Source of the DNA: Methanobrevibacter sp.
GTDB lineage: Archaea; Methanobacteriota; Methanobacteria; Methanobacteriales; Methanobacteriaceae
Direction: 5' to 3'
Assembly: GCF_015062985.1 (NCBI RefSeq)
Contig: NZ_SUTI01000002.1
Span: forward strand, 35,064-99,063
DNA length: 64,000 nt
Part shown: positions 44,375 to 53,553 of the stretch, in pieces
Position numbering within the stretch: position 1 is the stretch's first letter
Layout of the letters: each line of letters begins with the position of its first letter
Notes under the pieces: model-generated
Database searches by the model: none
What the model was told of the DNA's origin: nothing
What the model saw: the letters and a program-made list of their open reading frames with translations, nothing else
Program-made: the position numbers and the translations under genes

Positions 44375-45049
44375 ATGGATGACATATACGCAATAATTCC
44401 CGTTACTAAATTCAAAAACGCAAAAACCAGACTCTCCCCATTCTTATCAGAGGAAGAGAGGGAAAAGCTCTTAAAAGTAATGCTTCGAGATGTGACTGAT
44501 ACCTTAAAGAAGCATGTGGATAAAATTTTCATTATCAGCCGTGACCAGGATGTGTTAGATTATGCGGAAAGTTTAAATGTGAATCCCATTTTGGAAAATG
44601 ACAATTCCAATTTAAACAAAGCATTGACACAGGCAATGAAATTATGCAAAGGAAAAACTAAAAAAATCATTATTGTCCCATCAGACATTCCCCTGATTGG
44701 AAAAACAAATATTAAAATGCTGATTGATGCTGGAAAAAGCCTGGACTTCATTATTGTTCCATCCAAAGGTGGCGGGACAAATATGATTATAATGAAACCT
44801 ATGGCCATCCACACAAAATTTGAAGGATTCAGCTACAAGAAGCATGTGCAGACCGCTGAAAGGAAAAAACTAAACCCTCAGGTACATGATTCATTTTTCA
44901 TGGCATTGGATGTCAATACTACTGAAGATTTAGGTGAAATAATGATTCATGGTGAAAAAACACATACCCGACAATACTTAAAAGAACTTAAAGTGAATGT
45001 CGAGTCCTTCCGTGGGTCTGAAAGATTAAAAGTTACCCGGGATGATTGA
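44375..45049 (+). CDS. cofC: 2-Phospho-L-lactate guanylyltransferase (F420 biosynthesis)
   Basis: A 224-residue nucleotidyltransferase that activates 2-phospholactate with GTP in coenzyme F420 synthesis. It begins IIPVTKFKNAKTRLSPFLS, the nucleotide-binding N-terminus, has VPSDIPLIG as the metal/nucleotide motif and PSKGGGTN for the substrate. The stop codon abuts the thiD ATG, and proS ends 9 nt upstream, so these are in one operon. Confidence 0.93.
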   Translation: MDDIYAIIPVTKFKNAKTRLSPFLSEEEREKLLKVMLRDVTDTLKKHVDKIFIISRDQDVLDYAESLNVNPILENDNSNLNKALTQAMKLCKGKTKKIIIVPSDIPLIGKTNIKMLIDAGKSLDFIIVPSKGGGTNMIIMKPMAIHTKFEGFSYKKHVQTAERKKLNPQVHDSFFMALDVNTTEDLGEIMIHGEKTHTRQYLKELKVNVESFRGSERLKVTRDD

Positions 45050-45784
45050 ATGATTGTAATGTCCATTGCAGGTGTCGACCCGTCAGGAGGCGCCGGAGTC
45101 TTTGCCGATTTGAAAACATTTCAGGCAATTGGAGTTTACGGAACAGGGATTGTCACTGCACTAACAGCACAAAACCCTTATAAATTCTTCTCAACATTGC
45201 CTGTTAATGAAAATTACATTTCTGAGCAGATTGATGCCGTTTTAGATTCATATGAAGTCGAATTCATCAAGACAGGAATGTTATACTCCCCAGAAATTAT
45301 CAAACTGGTTTCAAAAAAAGTTAAAGAGTACAATTTAAAGGCAGTTGTTGACCCGGTAATGGTTGCTACATCAGGCGGTGATTTGACTAAAGAAGATCTT
45401 GCTGAAGCTTTAAACAAATATCTGCTTCCAAAATCAATATTGACTACACCGAACATATCTGAAGCTGAAAAACTGACAGGCATTGAAATTAAAACTAAAG
45501 AGGATGCCATAAAAGCTTCTGAAAAGATAATATGCAATAATCTCATCACCGGAGGACATCTGGATGGAATTAACACCATAAACATTGACGGTGAAATAAC
45601 AATCAAAAAACAGGAACTGATAAAAACAGACAATCTTCATGGCACCGGATGCAATCTCTCAGCTGCAATCGTTGCTTATCTTGCAAAAAACAATGACCTT
45701 CACACATCAATCCTAAAGGCTCTGGATTATGTGTATGAAGGAATAAAAAATGGAAATTATGGAACATTAATAGCAAAAATTTAA
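45050..45784 (+). CDS. thiD: Hydroxymethylpyrimidine (phosphate) kinase
   Basis: A 244-residue ribokinase-like enzyme phosphorylating HMP and HMP-phosphate in thiamine synthesis. It shows MSIAGVDPSGGAGVFADLKTF, VDPVMVATSGG and the C-terminal GTGCNLSAAI anion hole with its catalytic residue. The archaeal ThiDN fusion is absent (single ThiD domain). It starts on the base after the cofC stop, with no gap. Confidence 0.93.
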   Translation: MIVMSIAGVDPSGGAGVFADLKTFQAIGVYGTGIVTALTAQNPYKFFSTLPVNENYISEQIDAVLDSYEVEFIKTGMLYSPEIIKLVSKKVKEYNLKAVVDPVMVATSGGDLTKEDLAEALNKYLLPKSILTTPNISEAEKLTGIEIKTKEDAIKASEKIICNNLITGGHLDGINTINIDGEITIKKQELIKTDNLHGTGCNLSAAIVAYLAKNNDLHTSILKALDYVYEGIKNGNYGTLIAKI

Positions 45785-45787
45785 CTA

Positions 45788-46540
45788 TTATTCTTCCATA
45801 TTCAACTGTTCAACAATAGATTCTTGAAGAGCCATAAATTCAGGTGATTCTCTTTTTCTTGGCCTTTCAATATCCACTTCAATAATTTTGGCAATTCTGC
45901 CTGGTTTTTTATCTAGGATGACAATTTTATCTGCCAAATAGACTGCTTCATCAACATCGTGAGTTACAAAAACTATTGTATTTTTAAATCTTTTCCAAAC
46001 CCCAATCAGCTGTTCCTGAAGACTGTGCCTATTTTGCATATCCACTGCAGAAAACGGTTCATCCATGAGCAGAATAGGTGAATGATTAAGCAATGATCTG
46101 ATAATTGCAACCCTCTGTTTCATACCACCTGAAAGTTCATGAGGATAGCTATCCTTAAAGTCAATTAATCCTACACTTGTAAGGTATCTTTCAGCGGCAG
46201 CAATATTTTCTTCCTTTGAAGTACCTTTTGTCATTTCCAAACCGAAAGTCACATTCTGAAGTACTGTCAGCCATGGGAATAGGGAATACTGTTGGAAAAT
46301 AACTGCCCTGTCTCCGGACGGCTTCTTGACAACTTCGCCATTTGCAACAATTTCGCCTGAAGTCGGTTGTTCAAGGCCTGCAATCAATCTTAAAAGAGTT
46401 GTTTTGCCGCAGCCGGACGGACCTAAAAGACAGACCAGTTCACCATCATTAATAGTTAAATTAATATTTTCTAAAACGGACAACTTGTCAGTTTTTTTGC
46501 TTTTAAAAGTTTTGTAAATATTTTTAACTTCAATAGACAT
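45788..46540 (-). CDS. ABC transporter ATPase, nitrate/sulfonate/taurine type
   Basis: A ~250-residue ATPase of the NitT/TauT family. It has Walker A GPSGCGKTT, signature LSGGMKQRVAI, Walker B LLMDEPFSAVD and the switch His in VTHDVDEAV. The ATG at 46540 has AGGTG at good spacing; the frame extends three codons upstream to a GTG at 46549. It follows the permease almost without gap and is convergent with thiD, 3 nt away. Substrate is uncertain (sulfonates, nitrate-like anions or thiamine precursor HMP). Confidence 0.9.
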   Translation of the reverse strand: MSIEVKNIYKTFKSKKTDKLSVLENINLTINDGELVCLLGPSGCGKTTLLRLIAGLEQPTSGEIVANGEVVKKPSGDRAVIFQQYSLFPWLTVLQNVTFGLEMTKGTSKEENIAAAERYLTSVGLIDFKDSYPHELSGGMKQRVAIIRSLLNHSPILLMDEPFSAVDMQNRHSLQEQLIGVWKRFKNTIVFVTHDVDEAVYLADKIVILDKKPGRIAKIIEVDIERPRKRESPEFMALQESIVEQLNMEE

Positions 46541-46549
46541 GTGAAACAC

Positions 46550-47299
46550 CTACCAGAATATCCTATCTTGAGCTTTGCTGAATACAAAGTCAAATACAAG
46601 TCCGATTAATCCAATTACAATCATACCAACAACAGTTGTACCTGTATCGAAAAGGTTTGTTGCAGTTAAAATCATATATCCTAAACCACTGCTTGATCCA
46701 ATCATTTCTGCTGAAATGGTACACATTAGAGCAATTCCAATACCCACTTTCAATCCGGAAACAATATACGGAACAGTTGACGGCACTACCACACGTTTCA
46801 ATACATTCCAATCATTGGCTCCAAGTGTTTGAGCTGATTCGACAAGAACCTTGTCTGTCCTTTTAACACCGTCGATTGTATAGACCAGAATAGGGAATAC
46901 ACAACCCATGAAAATGATGAATACTGCGGGGAATGTTCCTATTCCAAACCATAGAATTGAAAATGGAATCCATGCAACCGGTGGAATCGGCCTTAAAACA
47001 CTGATAACAAAGGTACATAAATCTTCTAAAGTCTTATACCATCCAAGTATTATTCCTGCAGGAATAGCGACAACAGATGCTAAAATCAAACCTAAAAATA
47101 CTTTATATAATGTGTCAATAGTATTTGTCAATAGTCTGCCGTTATTTATTACATTCAATGCAGAATTAACCACATCAATAGGGCTTGGCAGTATATATGA
47201 AGAAAACAATTCTAAACCATCAGTTATACCATACCAAATCAATATTAAAACAATCGGTAAAATCAACGGAATGAATTTATTCTTATAATTTTCAAACAT
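46550..47299 (-). CDS. ABC transporter permease, nitrate/sulfonate/taurine type
   Basis: A 249-residue permease with about six TM helices and the EAA-like loop ESAQTLGANDWNVLKRVVVPSTVPYIVSGLKVGIG that contacts the ATPase. The family is BPD_transp_1 of the SsuC/TauC/ThiX group. No substrate-binding protein gene is adjacent: the next gene upstream is the metal ATPase. The binding protein is probably encoded elsewhere. Confidence 0.9.
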   Translation of the reverse strand: MFENYKNKFIPLILPIVLILIWYGITDGLELFSSYILPSPIDVVNSALNVINNGRLLTNTIDTLYKVFLGLILASVVAIPAGIILGWYKTLEDLCTFVISVLRPIPPVAWIPFSILWFGIGTFPAVFIIFMGCVFPILVYTIDGVKRTDKVLVESAQTLGANDWNVLKRVVVPSTVPYIVSGLKVGIGIALMCTISAEMIGSSSGLGYMILTATNLFDTGTTVVGMIVIGLIGLVFDFVFSKAQDRIFW

Positions 47300-47387
47300 T
47301 TAATCACTAGCTTAAATTTTTATACACTATTAATTATGCCAATTATACTATAAAAACTTTTAAAAAAAAATTGAAAAAAAAATAAAA

Positions 47388-49535
47388 TTAAGAAGCATCA
47401 GCTACTTCAATAGCTTCAACTTCTATTTCTTTCTTGAAATCGTCATTACCTAAGACAGAACGGGTACTCAAAGCTCCAAAGAGCATTGTAGAAAGATTAT
47501 GCACCATCGAAGAAGTGGATGGGGAAATAGCACCGAATACTCCTAAAGCAAGAAGAGTTCCATTTACCGCGACAATATTTTGGTAATTCTTATTGATTTT
47601 ATCAAGCATTCCGACACTTAATCTTCTAAGTGTTACAAGGTCATGCAAATCATCGGAAAGCAGTGATATGTCTGCAACTTCACGGGCAATATCGGATGAA
47701 TTTTTCATTGAAACGGATACATCTGCAGCTGCCAAAGCAGGTGAATCATTGATACCGTCCCCTACCATAATGACTGTTTTTCCTTCCGCTTTAAGTTCTT
47801 CAATTATTCTTGATTTATCTTCCGGAAGAACCTGAGAACGGTATTCGGTAATGCCCAATGCATTAGCACCAGCACGAGCTCCACTTTCGCTGTCTCCAGT
47901 AAGCATTATAATATTTTCAATGCCCAACTGCTTAAGCTCTTCAATAACGTATTTAGCTTCCTCACGTACCGGATCGTCAATGCAGATTATGCCTTCGAGT
48001 TTTCCGTCGATAGCCAAATAGACTACAGAGTGTTCGGCTGCATTTTTTGCAATCTTTTTCTCCTGTGTCTTTGTGACCTTAACGTTTTCATCATCGAAAA
48101 GGAAGTGTTTTGAGCCTATTACTGCGCGTTTGCCTTCATATTCCGTTACAATACCATGAGCTACAATATATTCAACTTCACTGTGGTCCTCTTCATGTTT
48201 AAGACCTTCTTCTTTAGCTTGTTTTACTATAGCTGTAGCAATGCTGTGTGCAAAGTGCTCTTCAATGCATGCGGCCATTCTTAAAATATCATCCCTTTTG
48301 TATCTTCTAGACATTGGAATTACATCAACAACCTTTGGAGTAGCATTGGTTAATGTTCCTGTCTTATCAAATACTATAGTATCGGCATTTGCATAATTTT
48401 CCAAGAATTTACCGCCCTTGACCATCATCCTATTATCGGACGCTTCCCTCATTGCTGAGATAATGGACAGCGGTGTAGTTAATTTGATTGCACATGAAAA
48501 GTCAACCATCAGCACAGACAATGCCTTTGTCGGATTTCTTGTAATCAGATAAGTTAGGGCTGTGGCGATGAAACTGTATGGAACAATTGAATCGGCTAGC
48601 TTTTCGGCCTTGCTTTGGGTATCGGCCTTAAGCTCTTCTGAATTTTCAATCAGGTCAATGATTTTGTTCAATCTTGTTTCCTTATTCATCGAATAAACTT
48701 CAACAATCAGGTTGCCCTCTTCAATTACAGTTCCAGCATGCACTGTTTTTCCAGGTCTTTTATGAACGGCTAATGGCTCTCCAGTCATTGAAGCTTCATT
48801 AACCATAGCTTCACCATCGATTACTTTACCATCAACAGGAATGACATCACCCATATGGATTTTAATCTTATCCCCTTTATCAATATCGACAGCAGGACAC
48901 TGTTTTTCTTCACCGTCATCTCCTACTACCCATACAGTATCAATATTTAAAGCCAAACTATCTTTTAAAGTGCTTTTGGCTTTTTGTACTGTGTAGTCTT
49001 CCAATGCATCGGAGATTGACAATAAGAACATCATTGAACTGGCCGGTTTGTATTGGTGATGCAGCAACGCTCCTGCAACTGCAGCACCATCCAGCAAAGC
49101 AACATCAATGTCGAATCTGGTCAAACTGTCAATAGCATCCCAGATATATTTTGCAGAATGATAAATGGTTAAAGCATTTCTAAGAGGGATTGGCAGGAAT
49201 ATTTTATAAACTCCCCTGTGCAAAAGCATTTTAGCTAATTTTAAATAGAAATTACCGGTTATCTCATTTGAATCCTGAACCTGTGTTGGTTCGGCTTCAA
49301 AGAGATCATCGATTGTAATTCCATCGACAATATCCAATATTTTCTGTTTATTTTCAATGCCCTCATCATAGTATATTAGAATGCTTCCATTCCTATGTGA
49401 GGTATATACCTCATGTATGAAGCCTTGATTTAAAAGTAATGAAGCGATGCCGTAGCCTTCCCTTTTAGTGAAAGCACACTGACCGGAACGAAGCCTTAAG
49501 CGAGACCCCCTGTCATACATCACTTGATATTTCAT
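47388..49535 (-). CDS. P1B-type heavy-metal translocating ATPase (CtpC-like)
   Basis: A 715-residue metal pump. The N-terminal ~85 residues resemble a degenerate HMA fold without CxxC. Landmarks are TGEP at 251-254, phosphorylation motif DKTGT (390-394) and GDGINDSP (592-599). The usual CPC in the metal-binding TM helix is replaced by FSCAIKL (Ser-Cys at 347-348), and the usual HP dipeptide of the N-domain lies in EEHFAHSIA, features shared with CtpC-like pumps rather than copper pumps. Export of Mn, Fe or Zn is therefore more likely than Cu. A small membrane partner lies 20 nt upstream and DtxR-like operators precede both. Confidence 0.88.
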   Translation of the reverse strand: MKYQVMYDRGSRLRLRSGQCAFTKREGYGIASLLLNQGFIHEVYTSHRNGSILIYYDEGIENKQKILDIVDGITIDDLFEAEPTQVQDSNEITGNFYLKLAKMLLHRGVYKIFLPIPLRNALTIYHSAKYIWDAIDSLTRFDIDVALLDGAAVAGALLHHQYKPASSMMFLLSISDALEDYTVQKAKSTLKDSLALNIDTVWVVGDDGEEKQCPAVDIDKGDKIKIHMGDVIPVDGKVIDGEAMVNEASMTGEPLAVHKRPGKTVHAGTVIEEGNLIVEVYSMNKETRLNKIIDLIENSEELKADTQSKAEKLADSIVPYSFIATALTYLITRNPTKALSVLMVDFSCAIKLTTPLSIISAMREASDNRMMVKGGKFLENYANADTIVFDKTGTLTNATPKVVDVIPMSRRYKRDDILRMAACIEEHFAHSIATAIVKQAKEEGLKHEEDHSEVEYIVAHGIVTEYEGKRAVIGSKHFLFDDENVKVTKTQEKKIAKNAAEHSVVYLAIDGKLEGIICIDDPVREEAKYVIEELKQLGIENIIMLTGDSESGARAGANALGITEYRSQVLPEDKSRIIEELKAEGKTVIMVGDGINDSPALAAADVSVSMKNSSDIAREVADISLLSDDLHDLVTLRRLSVGMLDKINKNYQNIVAVNGTLLALGVFGAISPSTSSMVHNLSTMLFGALSTRSVLGNDDFKKEIEVEAIEVADAS

Positions 49536-49555
49536 TTTTTAACCTTAAAAAATAA

Positions 49556-49822
49556 CTATTCTTTAGACTCTACGTATATTTCCTTTTTGGTTTCTGCATT
49601 AGCATCCACAACAATATCTTCAGCATTTTGTTTCATGTCTTCAAAGCATTCTTCTGCATCTCTTCTAATAGACATAACACTTGCCATGCCTTTTGTTGCT
49701 GCATCTTTTGCAGTTTTTGATTCCAATACTTTTTTACCTACAATTGCAGTAGCTATTCCTGCTGCAAAAAGTAACGCGTGTTTGTGTTCAATACATTTAT
49801 CAAAAAATTCTTCACGTCTCAT
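49556..49822 (-). CDS. DUF6110-like small membrane partner of the metal ATPase
   Basis: An 88-residue protein with one TM helix (HALLFAAGIATAIVGKKVLES) and a charged helical tail (RRDAEECFEDMKQNAEDIVVDANAETKKE). It precedes the ATPase by 20 nt in the same direction. Size, layout and position match the PacL (DUF1490) proteins found upstream of actinobacterial metal ATPases, although the His/Asp-rich metal-binding end of PacL1 is not evident here. The DUF6110 assignment is from memory of the family pattern. Confidence 0.65.
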   Translation of the reverse strand: MRREEFFDKCIEHKHALLFAAGIATAIVGKKVLESKTAKDAATKGMASVMSIRRDAEECFEDMKQNAEDIVVDANAETKKEIYVESKE

Positions 49823-49859
49823 TTTAATACAATCCTTAAATATCCTATCAATTAAAAAA

Positions 49860-49877
49860 TTTTAGGAAAACCTAAAA
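49860..49877 (-). promoter_or_regulatory. DtxR/MntR-like operator, start-proximal
   Basis: TTTTAGG-AAAA-CCTAAAA is a perfect palindrome with the TTAGG-N4-CCTAA core typical of DtxR/MntR-type metal repressors. It lies between the TATA box and the start of the ATPase operon. Confidence 0.55.
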
Positions 49878-49921
49878 AATTTCAATTACAATTATACTAT
49901 TTATGAAAAGCAATATATAAA

Positions 49922-49938
49922 TTTTAGGCATGCCAAAA
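49922..49938 (-). promoter_or_regulatory. DtxR/MntR-like operator, TATA-proximal
   Basis: TTTTAGG-CATG-CCAAAA is a near copy of the downstream palindrome, abutting the upstream side of the ATPase TATA box. It also resembles the element beside the metY TATA box (TTTAGG-CATA-CCAAAA). Confidence 0.4.
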
Positions 49939-50151
49939 CTAATTTACACCTGAATGAAAAAAATGAAATCTGAACCAGAAGATGGCGTAAATGCAAACAA
50001 AACGATGAAATTCTACAGTTCAAAACACAAACAGAAAAAACTCCTGCCAAGACGATAATTCATTAACATGAAGTTATAGTGAAAAATTATTCACAAACAC
50101 TTAAATATATTAACTCTAAAAATAAAGACATACAAAAAAAGCGGTGAAATA

Positions 50152-51081
50152 TTGAACCTGAATAAAAAATTCTTTTCAAAAATAGGATTTAACTACCTGA
50201 TATATCTCATATGCAGCTTAATATTTGCACTGGTCATACTTAACCTGATTGGAAATATAGGACGGGGCAACAATTTCAATGTGCATGTTATACTGACAGC
50301 AATCTGCAATTATATACTGCCGTTTCCAATCCTTTTATTTTTAATGAGGAAACTGGACAGCAAAAGTATAGAAAAGGAGTCCTTAAGCATCAAAAAATTC
50401 TTGCTGTACTTCTGCATAAGCTTTACCCTGATGATAATCGGAAACATCATGGGGCTTGCAATTACCTCCATCATAGGAACTGCAACTCAAAGCGATATTT
50501 CAAATCCAATACAGAATTTAATAAATTCCTCTGACATAATGCTGAATCTCCTAATAATAAGCATTATGGGACCTATTTTTGAGGAACTGATTTTCAGAAA
50601 GCTTTTAATTGACAGAACCGTTAAATATGGAGCCAGAATATCAATAATACTTTCCGCGACATTGTTCGGGCTGATGCATGGAAATCTGAATCAGTTCTTC
50701 TACGCATTTCTGCTTGGCGGATTTTTCGCCTACGTCTATATGAAAACCGGAAAGGTTATCTATACAATCATGATACATATCTTCCTGAATCTGATTGGAT
50801 CCGTATTGAGTTTGATTGTGGCTGAAAGCGCAGACGCCCTCATGCAGGGCTCATTTACCCCATTCAACCTAAGCATCCTGGCCATTTATATGTCAATTAT
50901 CCTCATATCATTGTTTTTCGGATTGCTTGGACTGCTCAACTATAAAAAAGCAGAATTAAATAATGTAAAAACAGAAGTGGAACTGGAAAATCCAATGAAA
51001 ACAGTATTCCTTAACTATGGAATGGTCTGCTATATCGGATTCACCCTACTCATAATAATCTCGGTTACATTTATGGGTTAA
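50152..51081 (+). CDS. CPBP family intramembrane metalloprotease
   Basis: A 309-residue protein with about eight TM helices and the CPBP/Abi motifs: EExxxR in PIFEELIFRKLL, FxxxH in FGLMHGNLNQFF, and HxxxN in MIHIFLNLIG. Members are Rce1-like glutamate proteases of prenylated or other membrane substrates, sometimes in bacteriocin self-immunity. TTG at 50152 has a GGTGA site. It is the only plus-strand gene in this stretch; substrate unknown. Confidence 0.88.
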   Translation: MNLNKKFFSKIGFNYLIYLICSLIFALVILNLIGNIGRGNNFNVHVILTAICNYILPFPILLFLMRKLDSKSIEKESLSIKKFLLYFCISFTLMIIGNIMGLAITSIIGTATQSDISNPIQNLINSSDIMLNLLIISIMGPIFEELIFRKLLIDRTVKYGARISIILSATLFGLMHGNLNQFFYAFLLGGFFAYVYMKTGKVIYTIMIHIFLNLIGSVLSLIVAESADALMQGSFTPFNLSILAIYMSIILISLFFGLLGLLNYKKAELNNVKTEVELENPMKTVFLNYGMVCYIGFTLLIIISVTFMG

Positions 51082-51098
51082 AAAAAAGTGAAAGAAGA

Positions 51099-51446
51099 TT
51101 AGTCGTCTCCTCTTCCTTCTTCAATAGCTGCAGTAACACTGTTCAGTATTTGAAGTGATTTGGAAAATGCGGGCATGCCTGAAGTCAATAGAACAACCCT
51201 TAAAACATCCACAATTTCCTCTTTAGTAATCCCCAATACTTCAATTGCACTTCGGATTTGTTTTTTTGTAGCCCTAGGGTCTGCACGGGAAGCGGTAATT
51301 CCAATTGCAATTAATTTTTGAGTTTTATAATCCAAGACTTTGCCATCCCACACAGTTTCGTTGATGTTAGAAACCAAATCATATAAATCAGGATATTCAT
51401 CTTCCAATTCTCGGATACCTTTTCCGTAATATACATCGCCTTTCAT
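51099..51446 (-). CDS. Carboxymuconolactone decarboxylase (AhpD-like) family protein
   Basis: A 115-residue all-helical protein. The core IAIGITASRADPRATKKQIRSAIEVLGITKEEIVDVLRVVLLTSGMPAF matches the CMD fold, but the redox CxxC of AhpD is absent, so a peroxidase-partner role is unlikely. A GAGGAGAG site precedes the ATG. Its promoter and first leader bases are repeated twice further right (53554-53676 and 55581-55703). Confidence 0.85.
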   Translation of the reverse strand: MKGDVYYGKGIRELEDEYPDLYDLVSNINETVWDGKVLDYKTQKLIAIGITASRADPRATKKQIRSAIEVLGITKEEIVDVLRVVLLTSGMPAFSKSLQILNSVTAAIEEGRGDD

Positions 51447-51515
51447 ATAACTCTCCTCAAATAATTTTAATTAAATAATGATTTAATTTTTAAGTTATAT
51501 ATAATTAATAGCTAT
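51441..51515 (-). repeat. Promoter/leader repeat, copy 1 (drives the AhpD-like gene)
   Basis: From the start codon outward on the plus strand: TTTCATATAACTC..., an A/T-rich stretch with AATAATTTTAA and AATGATTTAA, then AAGTTATATATAATTAATAGCTAT. Copies 2 and 3 carry the same promoter ahead of an eight-codon frame instead of this gene. Confidence 0.7.
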
Positions 51516-51620
51516 ACCCCCATCTACAATACTTAAGCAATGCAATAACACAAGTCATTGTTGGAAACAATTTGATTGAAATATCATATACACAACCAAT
51601 AATTAATCTAAAATTTTAGT

Positions 51621-52422
51621 TTACCAACTTACAAATAATGAACCCATTATTGCCATGAGTATTATTCCAATTATTAAAAATTTTGTTAAACCATTCTTTT
51701 CTTTTAATTCGAATGGTAGAATTTTATTTGCTATGTCTGGAGACAATATAAATGAAACGATTAGTAATGAGCAAATGAAGTAGATTAAGTAACATATGTC
51801 TAAGTTACTTTCTGCAATGCTTGATATAACTTTCATTAATGAAAATCCAATTAGATGGCAACTTATAAGACTTCCAAAAATATAATAAATAGCAGGATGA
51901 TATCCTATAACATATTCTATAATCATATTCCCATTTTTATCTTTAGTTACTAATTTGCGACTGTTCTCATTTTTATAAACATTAATTCTTAAAAACATGA
52001 AAAATGCAGGGTATAATGCTGCTAAACAAAATCCAATGGCAGAATATATCCCTCCTTGACGTGAAGCAATTGGATAAATAATAAAAGCAAATGCAATACT
52101 TGCAGGAATGAAAAATAAAACTACCCCCCCCCTGATAAGATAGGCCTTTATATTCTTCATAAAATAATCCATATTTTCCATCAAGATAATCACGATTATA
52201 AACTATTATTGCTGATAATAATGTAAGTATTGTAAAACCGATGATAATATTAAATACAAATGAGGCAGGCAAATCTACGATTAAGAATAACACTAATGAT
52301 ATAACAAGTCCAATTAGTTCTAAAAAAATAGATCCTGAAATCATATAAGATTTCAATTCATTTTTATCTAAAGTGGACCAAACATTACTAATATTTTTAA
52401 TTAATTCTTCAAGCAAGCACAT
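51621..52422 (-). pseudogene. Six-helix membrane protein split at a nine-G tract
   Basis: Two overlapping frames encode the halves of one homologue of the 254-residue protein at 41527-42291. The N-terminal half runs from ATG 52422 (MCLLEELIKNISNV... YEEYKGLSYQGG) and the C-terminal half from there to 51621 (VVLFFIPASIAFAF...GYHPAIYY...SPDIANKILPFE...GSLFVSW). They join at a run of nine G on the coding strand; eight G would restore one ~265-residue frame. A homopolymer of this kind in A/T-rich DNA is a typical slippage site, so ON/OFF switching is plausible, as is a sequencing error. No adhesin gene is adjacent here. Confidence 0.75.
52124..52132 (-). repeat. Homopolymer tract G9 (coding strand) within the split membrane protein
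   Basis: Nine consecutive C on the plus strand. I saw no other G/C homopolymer this long in the window. It sits exactly at the point where the two frames of the membrane protein must join. Confidence 0.9.
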
Positions 52423-52601
52423 CACATTTATTAATTTGAATTTCGATAAAATGAATAATATTTATTTCAGCACATATAATTATTACTAAAAAAAGGAAAC
52501 GAAATTATAAAAGATTAATAAACAAAAGTAATCCATAATTCGATTATAATCGGAAACATATAATACAAATCCAAAAAAACCTGAAAAAAGTAAATGGATT
52601 G

Positions 52602-52949
52602 TTACAAATTGATATTTTTCAACTTAACTAACTCTTCTTTTAATTCAGGAACTTCAACTGTCAATGCATACCACATAACATCAAATTCTGCGGATTCATA
52701 TTTATGAGTCATGATATTACGCATATCCTTAATACTACGCCAAGGAATATGATTATAATTTTCTTTAAAATCATCAGATAACCTATCAACATTTTCCCCA
52801 ATCTGGATAATGCACATACTGCAAGATAATTGAAAGATATCATTTACAATGAATTCATCATAATTGGAATCAAATTCATTAAGAATTTTTTCAACTTTAT
52901 CACAATAATCAATAATGTTATCAAGATATTCTAAATCCCTATTTCCCAT
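52602..52949 (-). CDS. HepT-like HEPN toxin (DUF86)
   Basis: A 115-residue all-helical HEPN protein, the toxin of the HepT-MntA type. It has the R-x4-H-x-Y motif R77-NIMT-H82-K-Y84, matching the active-site pattern of HEPN ribonucleases. It overlaps the mntA-like gene by 11 nt, so the pair is translationally coupled. In characterised pairs the antitoxin AMPylates the tyrosine of this motif. Confidence 0.88.
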   Translation of the reverse strand: MGNRDLEYLDNIIDYCDKVEKILNEFDSNYDEFIVNDIFQLSCSMCIIQIGENVDRLSDDFKENYNHIPWRSIKDMRNIMTHKYESAEFDVMWYALTVEVPELKEELVKLKNINL

Positions 52950-53232
52950 AAATTAAAACCTCATCTTTGCATATTTTTTCTAAAAATTTTTTGTTATGTG
53001 AACTTGTTGTTACAACATCAACATTACATTTTAAAGATTGTTCCAAATCATGAATAAAATCAACGAAATCTATTAAACCTTTGATTTCACCTTTGTTTAT
53101 TAATAAATCAACATCTGATTCATCAGTTGCTTCACCCCGTGCATAAGATCCAAACAGACTCATTCTAGAAACACCATATTTTTCTGCAATAGGTATAGTT
53201 TTTTCCTTTATTTCATCGAGAGTGTAAATCAT
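52939..53232 (-). CDS. MntA-like nucleotidyltransferase antitoxin
   Basis: A 97-residue minimal nucleotidyltransferase. It has GS-x10-D-x-D (G28-S29 ... D40-V-D42) in LFGSYARGEATDESDVDLL, the motif of MNT-domain antitoxins. ATG at 53232 follows a GGTGG site; a longer frame to 53265 lacks one. It is upstream of and overlapping the HepT gene, the usual order for many such pairs. Confidence 0.88.
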   Translation of the reverse strand: MIYTLDEIKEKTIPIAEKYGVSRMSLFGSYARGEATDESDVDLLINKGEIKGLIDFVDFIHDLEQSLKCNVDVVTTSSHNKKFLEKICKDEVLIYGK

Positions 53233-53553
53233 AATAAAACCACCGATTATAACTTTTATAAACATGAAATCATTTAAAGTTCTATAATAATAAACATGAG
53301 TAAACTATAATTCATTGAACATATTTGAAACAAATATTTGATTTAAATTAAAGAAACTCTAAAAATATCCCAGCTAAACTTGTTATGTATATTTATCTTT
53401 TAATAATATATAATTACTTCCACAAAAGATTATGAAAAACATTAGAAATCCAAATATATACTATAATCCAAAAACTCTTTGGAAACATAATACTCTTTTT
53501 AATTCAAACGCACAATTAACAAGTGAATGAAATATTTAATTATTTTAAATTTC
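53233..53553. other. Gene-poor stretch upstream of the HepT/MntA pair
   Basis: A/T-rich intergenic DNA containing the toxin-antitoxin promoter side and running into repeat copy 2. No coding frame, tRNA or clear hairpin is seen. Confidence 0.4.

Larger units (their letters stand above)
49823..50151. other. Divergent control region of the metal ATPase and CPBP protease genes
   Basis: A 329-bp region holding the ATPase promoter (TATA-like TTTATATATT around 49911-49923 on the minus strand), two DtxR-like palindromes listed separately, and the CPBP gene ribosome binding site. No further gene is seen; a short plus-strand frame with many Lys near 49954-50057 has no support. Confidence 0.45.
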
